A stretch of 64,000 bases of DNA from Extensimonas soli (GCF_029211265.1 NZ_JARGEL010000013.1:465359-529358); one strand, 5' to 3'; positions 15,564-25,344 are shown, numbered from the stretch's first letter. Notes: generated by a model from the sequence alone, not told the origin. Program-made: numbers and translations.

Positions 15564-18080
15564 TTACCCTTGGTCACGTTGCTGCGCCCGTGGGTTTGCG
15601 CCCCGCCGCGGCCGCAGCGCCGTCATGGCCTGGCGGCAGGCGCGCCGGTAGGCCAGCAAGGTCTGTTCGGCGCGCGCGAGCACGGTGGCGGCGCCGCCGG
15701 GTTCCAGGCCCGGCTCCATTTCCGTCCTTGCGCCTGGCCCTGCGTCTGGCCCCACGCTCGGCTCCATGCCCGAGGGCACGCCGGTCAGCAGCGCGATGCC
15801 GGCGCTCACGTGCTCTACGGTGTGGATGTGGAACTGCCCGCGCTCCACGGCCTGCAGCACTTCATGATCGAGCATCAGGTGGCGCTGGTTGCGCGCCGGG
15901 ATCAGCACGCCCTGCGTGCCGTCGAGCCCGGCGTGCGCGCAGGTGCGAAACCAGCCCTCGATCTTTTCGTTGATGCCGCCCACGGGCAGCACCTCGCCGC
16001 GCTGGTTCAGCGCGCCCGTCACGGCGATACCCTGGCGCAGCGGCAGGCCCGAGAGCGCCGAAAGCAGCGCGTACAGCTCCGCGCACGAGGCCGAATCGCC
16101 CTCGATGCCGCCGTATTCCTGCTCGAACACGATGGAGGCGTGCAGCGCCAGCGGTGCCATGTGGCTGAACAGCGCCATCAGGTAGCTGTGCAGGATCAGC
16201 ACGCCCTTGTCGTGGATGGGGCCGGACATGTCCACCTCGCGCTCGATGTTCAGCAGCCCCTCGTGGCCCGCATAGGTGCGCGCCGTGATGCGCACCGGAA
16301 AGCCGAAGCGGTAGTCACCCAGGTCGATCTGCGTGAGCGCGTTGACCTGCCCCAGCGTCGCGCCTTGCACGCTGATGAGGCGCTCGCCATCGGCGATCGA
16401 CTCGTGCATCTGCTGCTCGGGGTAGTTGTGGCGCAGCGTGCGCGTCTGCAGCGCGGCCAGCACGTCAGGCGGCTCGACCAGGGTGCTGCTGCGCGCGCGG
16501 CACAGCGCCGCGCTTTCGAGCACCAGCGCCTCGGTGTGCGCAAACAGCGCGCTCTGGTAGCGCTGGTCTTCGGCCTCGCGGTGGCTTTGTTCGAGCAGCA
16601 GCGCCACGGCCGGCGCGCCAAAGTGCGGCAGGCCGTGCTTTTGGCAGCTGCGCGCGACGAAGATGCTGCTCGCGCGGTAGGTTTCGGGCGTGGCGGCAAA
16701 GCGCTCGGCAAAGTCCACCTTCACGCGAAAGCGGCGCGAAGTTTCGGGGTCGCCCTCCTGCAGCGCGTAATACTCCTCGACCGAGCCGATCAGCACGATC
16801 TTCACTTCCACATCGACCGGCTCGGGCTGCAGCGCAATCGCCACCAGCGGGCCGGGCACGGTCGCGCCGCCTTCCTCGAGCTGCAGGCGGCTGCTGCGCA
16901 AAAAGCGGCGCAGCCGCTCCCACAGGCCCTCGTCGCCGAGCAGGTCGCGCAGGTGCAGCAGCAAGAAGCCGCCGTGCGCCTGCAGCAGGCTGCCCGCGCG
17001 GATGTTGGAAAAGTCGGCCACCAGCATTTCCGATTCGGCCTGGTACTCGACGCTACCAAAAAGGCTGCGCAGTTGCGGGTTGTCCTCGACGATCACGGGG
17101 GCGCCGCTGCGGTCTGCGTTATCGACGGCAAGGTTCACGCGGCAGTGCGCGAGCAGGTCTTCGAGCGCGGCCTTGCGCTCCTCCTCGGCGCTGCCAGGCT
17201 CGGCGCCGGCTTGCGCCGGCTCGAACAGGTCGAGCTCGGCCAGCAGCTCACGCTCGATCTGGTCAAACCAGCGGCCGAGCTTGACCGCGTCCTTGATCTG
17301 CTTTTTGAGGTCGCGGCGGATGTCTTGCAGGTGGCGCTCGACCACGGGCGCGATGGTCTGGCGCCGCAGCTTGGCCAGCGCCTCGTCGCGCGCGAGTTCG
17401 AGCGGACGCATGGTGTCGAGAAAGCGCGCGATTTCGGCGCGCAGCTCCTGCTCGGTGGCCTCGATCGCGGCGCGGCGCTCGCGCGGCAGGGCGTGGGCCT
17501 CCTCTTCGGTGAGCGGCTGGCCGCGCGCACTCAGCAGCGTGAACACCATGCGCCCGTCCTCGCGCGTGAGGCGAAAGTGCCGCGCCTCGGCAAAGGCATC
17601 GAGCGCGGCAAAAGCCTGCGCCTCCTGCGCGTGCCAGTCGCGTTCGATGCGCTCCACCTCGGCTTTGTAGTCGGCCGCCGCAAGGCGCTTGGGGATTTCG
17701 GTCTGCAGCGCCTTGGTCATCTCGGCCATGGCCTGGCGCAGCTGCCGCCCCTGGCCCGCAGGCAGGCGCAGCGCGCGCGGATGCTCGGGCGCGTCGAAGT
17801 CGTGCAAGTAACACAAGTCGGGTGGCACCGGGCGCTTGGCCGCCGCGTCCTGCATGGCCTGGCGCAGCAAGGTACTGCGCCCGCTGCCCGTTTCGCCCAG
17901 CACAAACAGGTGGTAGTCGGGCTGCTCCATCGCCAGCCCAAACGCCGCCGCCGCCTGCGCGCGCTCCTGGCCGATCCAGGGCAGGGGCTGGTCTTGCAAC
18001 TCGGCAGTGCTGGCAAAGCCGAGCGACTCGGGGGCGATGCGCAGGCGCAGTTCATGGGGGGCGAGAAGGCGGGTGGTCAT
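15564..18080 (-). CDS. Lon-like ATP-dependent protease (AAA_32 / LonB-type)
   Basis: 838 residues. The P-loop is LGETGSGRST (about 59-68), with Arg in place of the Lys of Walker A, a form I recall as usual in this family. A coiled-coil insertion at about 180-310 is rich in Glu/Arg. GGFLLLHLRDLL corresponds to the Walker B region. The C-terminal protease domain has the Ser-Lys dyad: Ser663 in EGDSASCAE and Lys706 in GGINEKIEG, 43 residues apart as in Lon. The last 70 residues are Pro/Gly-rich and end RRGANPRAQQRDQG. It is a soluble relative of Lon with poorly known substrates. Confidence 0.87.
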   Translation of the reverse strand: MTTRLLAPHELRLRIAPESLGFASTAELQDQPLPWIGQERAQAAAAFGLAMEQPDYHLFVLGETGSGRSTLLRQAMQDAAAKRPVPPDLCYLHDFDAPEHPRALRLPAGQGRQLRQAMAEMTKALQTEIPKRLAAADYKAEVERIERDWHAQEAQAFAALDAFAEARHFRLTREDGRMVFTLLSARGQPLTEEEAHALPRERRAAIEATEQELRAEIARFLDTMRPLELARDEALAKLRRQTIAPVVERHLQDIRRDLKKQIKDAVKLGRWFDQIERELLAELDLFEPAQAGAEPGSAEEERKAALEDLLAHCRVNLAVDNADRSGAPVIVEDNPQLRSLFGSVEYQAESEMLVADFSNIRAGSLLQAHGGFLLLHLRDLLGDEGLWERLRRFLRSSRLQLEEGGATVPGPLVAIALQPEPVDVEVKIVLIGSVEEYYALQEGDPETSRRFRVKVDFAERFAATPETYRASSIFVARSCQKHGLPHFGAPAVALLLEQSHREAEDQRYQSALFAHTEALVLESAALCRARSSTLVEPPDVLAALQTRTLRHNYPEQQMHESIADGERLISVQGATLGQVNALTQIDLGDYRFGFPVRITARTYAGHEGLLNIEREVDMSGPIHDKGVLILHSYLMALFSHMAPLALHASIVFEQEYGGIEGDSASCAELYALLSALSGLPLRQGIAVTGALNQRGEVLPVGGINEKIEGWFRTCAHAGLDGTQGVLIPARNQRHLMLDHEVLQAVERGQFHIHTVEHVSAGIALLTGVPSGMEPSVGPDAGPGARTEMEPGLEPGGAATVLARAEQTLLAYRRACRQAMTALRPRRGANPRAQQRDQG

Positions 18081-18261
18081 GGGGTGGAGCTGGCTGCGGG
18101 GCAGCAGAAAATGATGAACAAATTGGCTTGTAGTGCTTATGAATACATGGCAAGCAGCTACGTAATAAATAGCATTTTGGGAGTGTGGCGCAGGGGCCTG
18201 GCAGCGCGTGCGCCGTCTGCCGGGCGGCCGGAAGGCGCGCTGCGGAGGCCCAGTTTGCGCC

Positions 18262-19878
18262 TCAAGGTAGCGGCGGCAAACCCAGCTCGGCCAAAAACTG
18301 GTTATGCCGCTGCCGCGCAGCGCCGATTTTTTCTTCGACGGCCAGCAGCTCGGCGTGCACTCCTGCCAGGTCGATGGCTTCCTCCGCCACGGATGTGCTC
18401 ACGTAGCGCGAGATGTTGAGGTTGAAATCGTTCTTCTCGATCTCCGCCATGCCCACCCGGCGCGCGTAGCGCGGCTCCTCCTTGCGGTAGCGGTAGGTGT
18501 CCACGATCTTGTCGATGTGCTCGGGCAAAAGCTGGTTTTGCCGCTTGCCCTTCTCGAAGTGCTCCGCCGCGTTGATGAACAGCACGTCGTCCGGCTTCTT
18601 GCACTTCTTCAACACCAGAACGCACACCGGAATGCCGGTGGAGAAAAACAGATTCGCCGGCAGGCCGATCACCGTGTCGATGTGGCCGTCCTTGAGCAGC
18701 TTGGTGCGGATGCGCGCCTCGACCCCGCCGCGAAACAGCACGCCGTGCGGCAGGATGATGGCCATCACGCCGTCGGGCTTGAGGTAATGAAAGCCGTGCA
18801 GCAAAAAGGCAAAGTCGGCGGCGGACTTGGGCGCCAGCCCGTAGTTCTTGAAGCGCATGTCCTCGGCGAGCGCGTCGGTCGGCTCCCAGCGGTAGCTGAA
18901 AGGCGGATTGGCCACCACCGCGTCGAACTTCGGCTGCCTGGCCGGGTTGGTCTCGCGCAGCCAGTCCCACTCGTTGGTCAGCGTGTCGCCGTGAAAAATC
19001 TCGAACTCCGAATCCTTCACCCCGTGCAGCAGCATGTTCATGCGCGCGAGGTTGTAGGTGGTGATGTTCTTCTCCTGCCCGTAAATCTTGCCGATGCCTC
19101 CGTGACCTTGGGGCCCCATGCGGTGGCGCACGTTCAAGAGCAGCGAGCCCGAGCCGCAGGCAAAGTCGTACACGCTTTCCAGGTGCGGGCGCGGGCCGGT
19201 TTCCGGCGCCTGCCCGTCCAGCGTGACGATGGCCGAGAGAATGCTCGAGATCGGCTGCGGCGTGTAGAACTCGCCCGCCTTCTTGCCGCTGCCGGCGGCA
19301 AACTGGCCGATCAGGTATTCATACGCATCGCCCAGCGTGTCGCTGCCCTTGGAAAACTCCGCCAGCCCCTTGGCGATCTCGCTGATGATCTTGCACAGCT
19401 GCGCGTTGCGCTCGGCGTAGGTTTTGCCCAGCTTGTCCGAGCCCAGATTGATCTCTGAAAACAGCCCGCGAAAGGTGCTGGCAAACGATTCGTTCTCGAT
19501 GTAATCGAAGCCCTTTTGCAAGGTGTGCAGCAATTCGGCATCCTGCGTGCGCGCCATCTCGGCCAGGCTCGACCACAGGTATTCGGGCCGAATCACGTAA
19601 TGCACCTTGCGGCGCATCTGCTTCTCGAACGCCGCCGTGTCGCCGGGGTTTTGCGCATACCACACGGCGAGCGGCGCGCGCCGCTCGCCCTCGGGCAAAA
19701 CGGGATAGTCCGGCCCCAGCTCTTTCTGCGCCGCGGCCTCGTAGTTGTCCGACAGATAGCGCAGGAACAGAAAGGCCAGCATGTAATCGCGGAAGTCGTC
19801 TGCGTTCATCGCGCCGCGCAGTTGGTCGGCGATGGCCCACAGGGTCTTGCCCAGCTTTTGTTTTTCGAGATCGGTCAT
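18262..19878 (-). CDS. hsdM: Type I restriction-modification system methyltransferase subunit HsdM
   Basis: 538 residues. An N-terminal HsdM helical domain (LGKTLWAIADQLRGAMNADDFRDYML) is followed by the N6-adenine methyltransferase domain. The AdoMet motif is FACGSGSLLLNV and the catalytic motif IV is NPPF starting at Asn324. It methylates adenine at the site chosen by HsdS and protects host DNA. It is the last gene of the operon and starts by a 4-bp overlap (ATGA) with the DUF1016 nuclease gene, so it depends on read-through from hsdR. Confidence 0.95.
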   Translation of the reverse strand: MTDLEKQKLGKTLWAIADQLRGAMNADDFRDYMLAFLFLRYLSDNYEAAAQKELGPDYPVLPEGERRAPLAVWYAQNPGDTAAFEKQMRRKVHYVIRPEYLWSSLAEMARTQDAELLHTLQKGFDYIENESFASTFRGLFSEINLGSDKLGKTYAERNAQLCKIISEIAKGLAEFSKGSDTLGDAYEYLIGQFAAGSGKKAGEFYTPQPISSILSAIVTLDGQAPETGPRPHLESVYDFACGSGSLLLNVRHRMGPQGHGGIGKIYGQEKNITTYNLARMNMLLHGVKDSEFEIFHGDTLTNEWDWLRETNPARQPKFDAVVANPPFSYRWEPTDALAEDMRFKNYGLAPKSAADFAFLLHGFHYLKPDGVMAIILPHGVLFRGGVEARIRTKLLKDGHIDTVIGLPANLFFSTGIPVCVLVLKKCKKPDDVLFINAAEHFEKGKRQNQLLPEHIDKIVDTYRYRKEEPRYARRVGMAEIEKNDFNLNISRYVSTSVAEEAIDLAGVHAELLAVEEKIGAARQRHNQFLAELGLPPLP

Positions 19879-20978
19879 GGTTTCTCGTCTTCGTCACGAA
19901 GGCTGTTTTGAATTTCGAGGGCTTCACGGTCACGCTCCAGCTCCAGGCGTAGATCTTCCTCGCTGGGCAACACCAAGCGGTATTTGCTCGCAAAGAGCTG
20001 TTCGCTGCCGTGGAGCACGGAATAGCGCACCACCGACTGGTCTTTGCTGCCGCACAGCAAAATGCCCACCGTGGGGTTGTCGCCCTCGCCTCGGCGCAGC
20101 TCGTCGTACATGCGCACATACATGTCCATCTGCCCCACATCCTGGTGGGTGAGCGGGCCGGTTTTCAGGTCAATCAGCACAAAGCACTTGAGCAGATAGT
20201 TGTAGAACACCAGGTCGATGTAGAAGTCCTGTGTCTCGGTGCTGATGCGCTGTTGCCGGGCCACAAAAGCAAAGCCCTTGCCCAGCTCCATCAAAAACTG
20301 TTGCAGCTTGTCCATCAACGCCGTTTCCAGCGTGGCTTCCAGCAGGCGCCCGGTGTTGGGCAGACCCAGGAACTCCAACATCACCGGGTCGCGCACAAAG
20401 GCACGGGGCGAGGGCGCCAGCGCCTCCAGATTTGCCTGCACCTCGGCACGCACCGCCGCCTTGTCCTGGCTCAGCAACAGGCGCTCGTAATACAGGCTGC
20501 CGATTTGCCGCTCCAGCGTCCGCGTGCTCCAGTTCTGGGCGGCGGCCTCTTGCGCATACCACTGGCGGGCCTCGGCGCTATCCACCCGCAGCAACAGGCG
20601 ATAGTGCGTCCAGCTCAATTCGCGACGCAGTGCGTCGCGAATGGGAAACGCCAGATAGAACCCCCGCATGTGCCGCAAATTCGTCGCATCGAATCCCCGC
20701 CCGAATTCGGCCGACAGGGCCTGCCCCAGCCGCGGCAACACGCGCTGCCCATAGGCTGCCCGCTGCGCACCGCTTTGCTCGTACTCCACGATGTGTCGCC
20801 CAATGTGCCAATAGGTTTGCACCTGTGCCGCATCCACCGCCCGCAGCACTTGCACGCGCGCATCGGTAATGAGCTGGCGCAGGGTGCCCAGCAGAGGCGC
20901 AAAGCCTTCTAGTTGGGCCGGCTGAGCCGGGGTGGTTTTCTCGACCGATCCCTGCCGTTTTCGGTTTTTGTCCGTCAT
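19875..20978 (-). CDS. DUF1016 (YhcG-type) PD-(D/E)XK nuclease embedded in type I RM operon
   Basis: 367 residues. The N-terminal DUF1016 helical domain includes YWHIGRHIVEYEQ, LRHMRGFYLAFP and ELSWTHYRLLLRV, and the C-terminal part carries a nuclease core: FYIDLVFYNYLLKCFVLIDLKTG, which reads as D...D-x-K of the PD-(D/E)XK fold. The protein should cut or bind DNA, but its substrate is not known. It overlaps hsdS upstream and hsdM downstream by 4 bp each, so it is part of the restriction operon itself. A truncated relative lies at 59825-60784. It may be an auxiliary restriction nuclease or a regulator of the complex (inference). Confidence 0.85.
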   Translation of the reverse strand: MTDKNRKRQGSVEKTTPAQPAQLEGFAPLLGTLRQLITDARVQVLRAVDAAQVQTYWHIGRHIVEYEQSGAQRAAYGQRVLPRLGQALSAEFGRGFDATNLRHMRGFYLAFPIRDALRRELSWTHYRLLLRVDSAEARQWYAQEAAAQNWSTRTLERQIGSLYYERLLLSQDKAAVRAEVQANLEALAPSPRAFVRDPVMLEFLGLPNTGRLLEATLETALMDKLQQFLMELGKGFAFVARQQRISTETQDFYIDLVFYNYLLKCFVLIDLKTGPLTHQDVGQMDMYVRMYDELRRGEGDNPTVGILLCGSKDQSVVRYSVLHGSEQLFASKYRLVLPSEEDLRLELERDREALEIQNSLRDEDEKP

Positions 20979-22243
20979 GCCGGCGCCTCGTCCAGCACCG
21001 GGAAGAGCTGCTGCATCAGGCCCTTTTTGAAGCGCTTGAGCAGCTCGATTTTTTGCGTTTGGGCGGCGATGAGGTCGTCGAGGGCGGCGAGGCAGTCGGC
21101 GATACGCTTTTGCTCGGGGGGTGCGGGAATAATGACCTCTATCGCTTCCAAGGTGGATTTATTAACGGATGGAACTGCACCACCGCAATGTTTATTAAGG
21201 TCAATTAGTTGGCTCAAGATATAGACAAAATGGTCGTCCGCAATACCATAAATGGCTTTCAGCCCAACGACGTTATTGTCGATCAAACACTCCTTTTGAA
21301 CGAAGGCACGTCGATTTAGCCTAAGTGCTTCACCAATTTTGGCAAATACGGTCGCGCCCATCGGGACGCATTTTGCTTTTAATGTCGATAAATCATCTTC
21401 ATCTACATAGTTGACTGCTGTCGTGAGCAATCCTCCGTTCTCGGCGACGGCCCGCGAAACATCACTCACTTTGCAGAATGGATATTTCCCGTGATTCCTG
21501 CCCTGCAATGCCTCAGGAAATCCGTATCCCTGAAGAACGGCACACACTTTGCCTAGTGGCTTACTCTCCCACTCCCCCGCCTCCCGAAACTCGGGGAAGC
21601 GCAGGCGGGGGAGGGTTTCGCCTTCGGCGGGGAAAAGCTGCTGCATCAGGCCCTTTTTGTGGGTCTTGAGGGCGTCGAGCTTGTTCGCCTCCGCCGCGAT
21701 CAGTTCGTCCAGCGACGACAGGCAATCGGCGATTTTTTGTTGCTCGTCAGGCAGCGGGAAAAATAATTTAATTCCCTTGATGATGTCGCCTGAAAGGTTT
21801 CCTTGTCCGCCTTGGAGAAAGGTTGTGATAATCCATTCTTTCTTGATCGACAAGTATTGGTAAACGAAAATATTGTTAGTTTCGTGCCTCAAGCAAAGAA
21901 TGGCTTGATTGATGGCTCCATTTATTCTTGCCAAAGCAACATCGCCACTGTTAGCTCCATACAAGGCGATGAGTATGTCGCCCACTTTAACCATTTTTGC
22001 TGCGGAATTGTTCAGTCCTTCAATGGTCAAGAAAAGCTCTGTTTTATTCTTATCGATTTCTGCTGATCTAATAAATGGAATATCGCCACCATAAAAATCC
22101 TTATTTATTGTGCTTGGCGTACCACCGCTAAATGATTCGCACGAATCACCAATACTCTTCTCCTCCCACTCCCCCGCCTCCCGAAACTCCGGAAACCTTA
22201 GCCGCGGCACCAGCGCCGACTTTTGGGTGTTTTCTTCGCTCAT
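20975..22243 (-). CDS. hsdS: Type I restriction-modification system specificity subunit HsdS
   Basis: 422 residues from ATG 22243, chosen because AGGAGG lies 8 bases upstream; GTG 22273 and ATG 22267 also exist in frame. Two target-recognition domains each begin with the same motif, LRFPEFREAGEWE, and end in a helical conserved region that closes with KKGLMQQLFP. Each TRD recognises one half of a bipartite DNA site. The TRD-encoding DNA, especially about 21130-21480 and 21770-22140, is clearly more AT-rich than the rest of the operon, as expected for exchanged recognition domains. DNA repeats at the TRD borders are listed separately. Confidence 0.95.
   Translation of the reverse strand: MSEENTQKSALVPRLRFPEFREAGEWEEKSIGDSCESFSGGTPSTINKDFYGGDIPFIRSAEIDKNKTELFLTIEGLNNSAAKMVKVGDILIALYGANSGDVALARINGAINQAILCLRHETNNIFVYQYLSIKKEWIITTFLQGGQGNLSGDIIKGIKLFFPLPDEQQKIADCLSSLDELIAAEANKLDALKTHKKGLMQQLFPAEGETLPRLRFPEFREAGEWESKPLGKVCAVLQGYGFPEALQGRNHGKYPFCKVSDVSRAVAENGGLLTTAVNYVDEDDLSTLKAKCVPMGATVFAKIGEALRLNRRAFVQKECLIDNNVVGLKAIYGIADDHFVYILSQLIDLNKHCGGAVPSVNKSTLEAIEVIIPAPPEQKRIADCLAALDDLIAAQTQKIELLKRFKKGLMQQLFPVLDEAPA
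21006..21029. repeat. 24-bp direct repeat inside hsdS, copy 1
   Basis: The span starts AGCTGCTGCATCAGGCCC and is repeated exactly at 21636-21659. It encodes the KKGLMQQL segment that ends each half of HsdS. Such homologous borders can mediate recombination that swaps recognition domains. Confidence 0.85.
21566..21592. repeat. 27-bp direct repeat inside hsdS, copy 1
   Basis: The span starts CTCCCACTCCCCCGCCTCCC and is repeated exactly at 22163-22189. It encodes the EFREAGEWE segment that opens each half of the protein. Together with the 24-bp repeat it brackets the first recognition domain. Confidence 0.85.
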
Positions 22244-22256
22244 CGCGCCCGCCTCC

Positions 22257-25232
22257 TCACTGCTCATACGCACTCAGCCCCGAAATCTCGCGCCCTTGCG
22301 CGAGTTTGCGCAACAGCGGCGCGAGTTCGGCCATCAATTTGAGTTCGGCCTGGGTGCGCGCCTTCCAGCCGAGATTCTGCGCGGCGAAGAGTTCAGACAG
22401 GCGCTCGCCGTCGAAGATGCGCCGGCGCAGCACTTCGTCCACGAAGGCTTGCAGCGCGGGCGCGGGCAGGCCGTGGCGCGCGGCCAGTTCGGCGAGTTCA
22501 CGGGTTTTTTTCTCGGCCTTGAAGCGCTCGAAGCCGGCGCGGATGGCGTTTTCGTCGAGCGCCTCACCGACGGGCAGGCTGCGGATGTAGTCGGCGAGGT
22601 CGTCGCGCTCGTCGAGGAATTTGGCGTCGGACTGGATCAGGCCGATGAGCTGCTCGCGGTTCAGCGTGAGCTTGCCGGGCTTTTGCCCGGTGAGCCGGGC
22701 GATGAGCGCCATGATGTAGTCGTAGTCAATGACGGCGCTGGCAAAGAGCACGAATTCGAAGTCGAGCTGCTGCACCTCGGGCGGGGCGGTGTCCTGGCTC
22801 TGCTTTTGGCGCAGCTGGCGCGCGGTTTCGAGGTAGTGGGCGCGAAAGCTCTGCTGCGTGTCGGGCGGGATGATGGCCTCGATCTGGATTTTTTGCTCGG
22901 GCTCCAGGTCGGTGTATTGGTCGAGCTGGGTTTTGAGGCGCTGCACTTCCTTGAACAGGCTGATGAATTGGGCGCGCGCGGCGTCGCCCTTGAGGTTGGG
23001 CACGGCCTCGGGCGTGGGCTCCAGCCCCTGCGAGCGCAAAAATTCGGCGAGCTGCTGCGTGGCGGCCTGCAGTTTTTCGATGACCTGGGGCGCGGGTTCG
23101 ACGAGCCAGATTTCGCGCGGGTTGTCGATTTTTTCGCCCGAGAAGAGCGCGATGGCTTCTTCGACCGGCCCCTGCTGCTGGCGAAAGTCGAGGATGTTGC
23201 CGTAGGGCTTGCTGTCGTTCAAGACGCGGTTGGTGCGCGAAAACGCCTGGATCAGGCCGTGGTACTTGAGGTTTTTGTCCACGTACAGGGTGTTGAGGTA
23301 CTTGGAGTCGAAACCGGTGAGCAGCATGTCCACGACGAGGGTGATGTCGATCTTTTGCGCGGCCGGCAGGTCGGCGTTGGGCCACTGCTGGTCTTTGATG
23401 CGCTTTTGCACGTCCTGATAGTAGAGATCGAAGTCGGCCAGGCGGTGGTTGGTGCCAAAGCGCGCGTTGTAGTCGGCGATGATGCGCGTGAGCGCGGCTT
23501 TTTTGCCTTCGGGGTCTTGCTGGTTGTCGGCCTTTTCTTGCGGCAGGTCTTCCTGAATCTGCGCCACGTCTTTGTTGCCTTCGGCAGGCGGCGAGAACAC
23601 GCAGGCGATGTGGAGCGGTTTGAAGTCGGGGTCTTGCGCCTGCCGTTCGGCCTGGATGCGCCCGAAGGTCTCGAAGTATTCGATGGCGTCGTTGATGCTG
23701 GCGGTGGCGAGCACGGCGTTGAACTTGCGGCCATTGGTGGCGGCGTCGTGCTTGGCGAGGATGGTTTCGACCACCTTTTGCTTGGTCAGCGCCTCGCCGG
23801 GCTTGGGCGCATGCTGGCCCTCGGGCTTGTAGTAATCGACGTGAAACCTGAGGACGTTGTGGTCTTCGATGGCGTGTGTGATGGTGTATTGGTGCAGGCA
23901 GCGCTGGAAGATATCCTCGGTGGTGCGGTAGCGGGCCTCCTGGCCTTCGATCTGCTGATAACTGGCGTTCTGCTCGAAGATGGGCGTGCCGGTGAAGCCG
24001 AAGAGCTGCGCGTTGGGGAAGAATTCCTTGATGGCCTTGTGGTTCTCGCCAAACTGCGAGCGGTGGCATTCGTCGAAGATGAACACCATGCGCCGCTTGC
24101 GCAGCGGTTCGAGCCGCGCTTTGTAGTTGCGCTTGGCATTGTTGGCAGATGAGGGGTCGAGCGCGAGGCCGAGCTTCTGGATGGTGGTGACGATGACCTT
24201 GTCGGCGTAGTCGTCCGAGAGCAGGCGGCGCACCAGGGTTTCGGTGTTGGTGTTCTCTTCGACGCAGCCTTCCTGAAAGCGGTTGAATTCCTCGCGCGTC
24301 TGGCGGTCGAGGTCTTTGCGGTCGACCACGAACAGGCATTTGTCGATGTCGGGGTTGTCTTTGAGCAGCGTGGACGCCTTGAACGAGGTGAGCGTCTTGC
24401 CCGAGCCGGTGGTGTGCCAGATGTAGCCGTTGCCGCAGTTCTGGTGGATGCAGTCCACGATGGCCTTGACGGCATAGATCTGGTAGGGCCGCATCATCAG
24501 GAGCTTTTGCTCGCTGGCCACCAGCACCATGTAGCGGCTGATCATTTCGCCGAGCGTGCATTTGGCGAGGAATTTGGCGGCGAAGGCGTCGAGCTGGGTG
24601 ATCTTTTTGTTGTCGGGGGCGGCAAACTGGTAGATGGGCAAAAAGCGCTCGTCGGCGTTGAAGCTGAAGTGCCGGGCGTTGTTGTTGGCGAAGTACCAGG
24701 TATCCGCGCGGTTGCTGACGATGAAGAGCTGGATGAAGGCGAGCAGCGTATTGGCGTAGCCGTTGCCGGGGTCGTTTTTGTAATCGACGATTTGCTCTAT
24801 GGCGCGGCGCGGGCTGACGGCCAGCGTCTTCAGCTCGATCTGCACCACCGGCACGCCGTTGATGAGCAGGATCACGTCGTAGCGGTGGTGGCTGCTGTGG
24901 GTGTTGATGCGCAGCTGGTGGATGACTTCGAAGTCGTTCTTGCACCAGTCCTTGATATTGACCAGCGTGTAGTTGAGCGGCGTGCCGTCGTCGCGCTCGA
25001 AGCTGTTGATGCTGCGCAGGGTCTGGGAGGCGCTGTAGACGTCGGGGGTGACGATGCTATCGAGCAGGCGGGCGAATTCGCCGTCGCTGAGTTTGACGCG
25101 GTTGAGCGCCTCGAATTTGGCGCGAAAGTTGGCTTCCAGCGCGGCGCGGTCGCGGATGTCGGGGCGATAGGTGTATTTGAGGTCGCCGAGCGTGGCGATG
25201 AACGCTTGCTCGATTTGCTGTTCAGTGGTCAT
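22257..25232 (-). CDS. hsdR: Type I restriction-modification system restriction/translocase subunit HsdR
   Basis: 991 residues. The N-terminal nuclease domain carries RYDVILLINGVPVVQIELKT (about 117-136), the D...E-x-K site that cleaves DNA. The SF2 translocase has Walker A HTTGSGKT (about 283-290), motif II FDECH, motif III FTGTPIF, and later motifs including DMLLTGFDSKYLNTLYVDK. The C-terminal helical part binds the HsdM/HsdS core. It is the first gene of the operon; hsdS starts 13 bases after its stop. The frame is intact, so the system looks functional. Confidence 0.95.
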   Translation of the reverse strand: MTTEQQIEQAFIATLGDLKYTYRPDIRDRAALEANFRAKFEALNRVKLSDGEFARLLDSIVTPDVYSASQTLRSINSFERDDGTPLNYTLVNIKDWCKNDFEVIHQLRINTHSSHHRYDVILLINGVPVVQIELKTLAVSPRRAIEQIVDYKNDPGNGYANTLLAFIQLFIVSNRADTWYFANNNARHFSFNADERFLPIYQFAAPDNKKITQLDAFAAKFLAKCTLGEMISRYMVLVASEQKLLMMRPYQIYAVKAIVDCIHQNCGNGYIWHTTGSGKTLTSFKASTLLKDNPDIDKCLFVVDRKDLDRQTREEFNRFQEGCVEENTNTETLVRRLLSDDYADKVIVTTIQKLGLALDPSSANNAKRNYKARLEPLRKRRMVFIFDECHRSQFGENHKAIKEFFPNAQLFGFTGTPIFEQNASYQQIEGQEARYRTTEDIFQRCLHQYTITHAIEDHNVLRFHVDYYKPEGQHAPKPGEALTKQKVVETILAKHDAATNGRKFNAVLATASINDAIEYFETFGRIQAERQAQDPDFKPLHIACVFSPPAEGNKDVAQIQEDLPQEKADNQQDPEGKKAALTRIIADYNARFGTNHRLADFDLYYQDVQKRIKDQQWPNADLPAAQKIDITLVVDMLLTGFDSKYLNTLYVDKNLKYHGLIQAFSRTNRVLNDSKPYGNILDFRQQQGPVEEAIALFSGEKIDNPREIWLVEPAPQVIEKLQAATQQLAEFLRSQGLEPTPEAVPNLKGDAARAQFISLFKEVQRLKTQLDQYTDLEPEQKIQIEAIIPPDTQQSFRAHYLETARQLRQKQSQDTAPPEVQQLDFEFVLFASAVIDYDYIMALIARLTGQKPGKLTLNREQLIGLIQSDAKFLDERDDLADYIRSLPVGEALDENAIRAGFERFKAEKKTRELAELAARHGLPAPALQAFVDEVLRRRIFDGERLSELFAAQNLGWKARTQAELKLMAELAPLLRKLAQGREISGLSAYEQ

Positions 25233-25344
25233 GGGCGGTCATGGCGTAATCCTGCGCACAGGCCCGCATTGTCCCGCGTGGCCGGCGCCGCTTGGGCGCT
25301 TGCCGTAAATTTTGAGTCAAATTGGCACTTTGCCCTTATCTGTC

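Noticed and set aside
15570..18419. 949-codon open frame on the plus strand across the Lon-like gene
   Set aside because: Antisense shadow of the Lon-like protease, which has intact catalytic motifs; the plus-strand product is low complexity.
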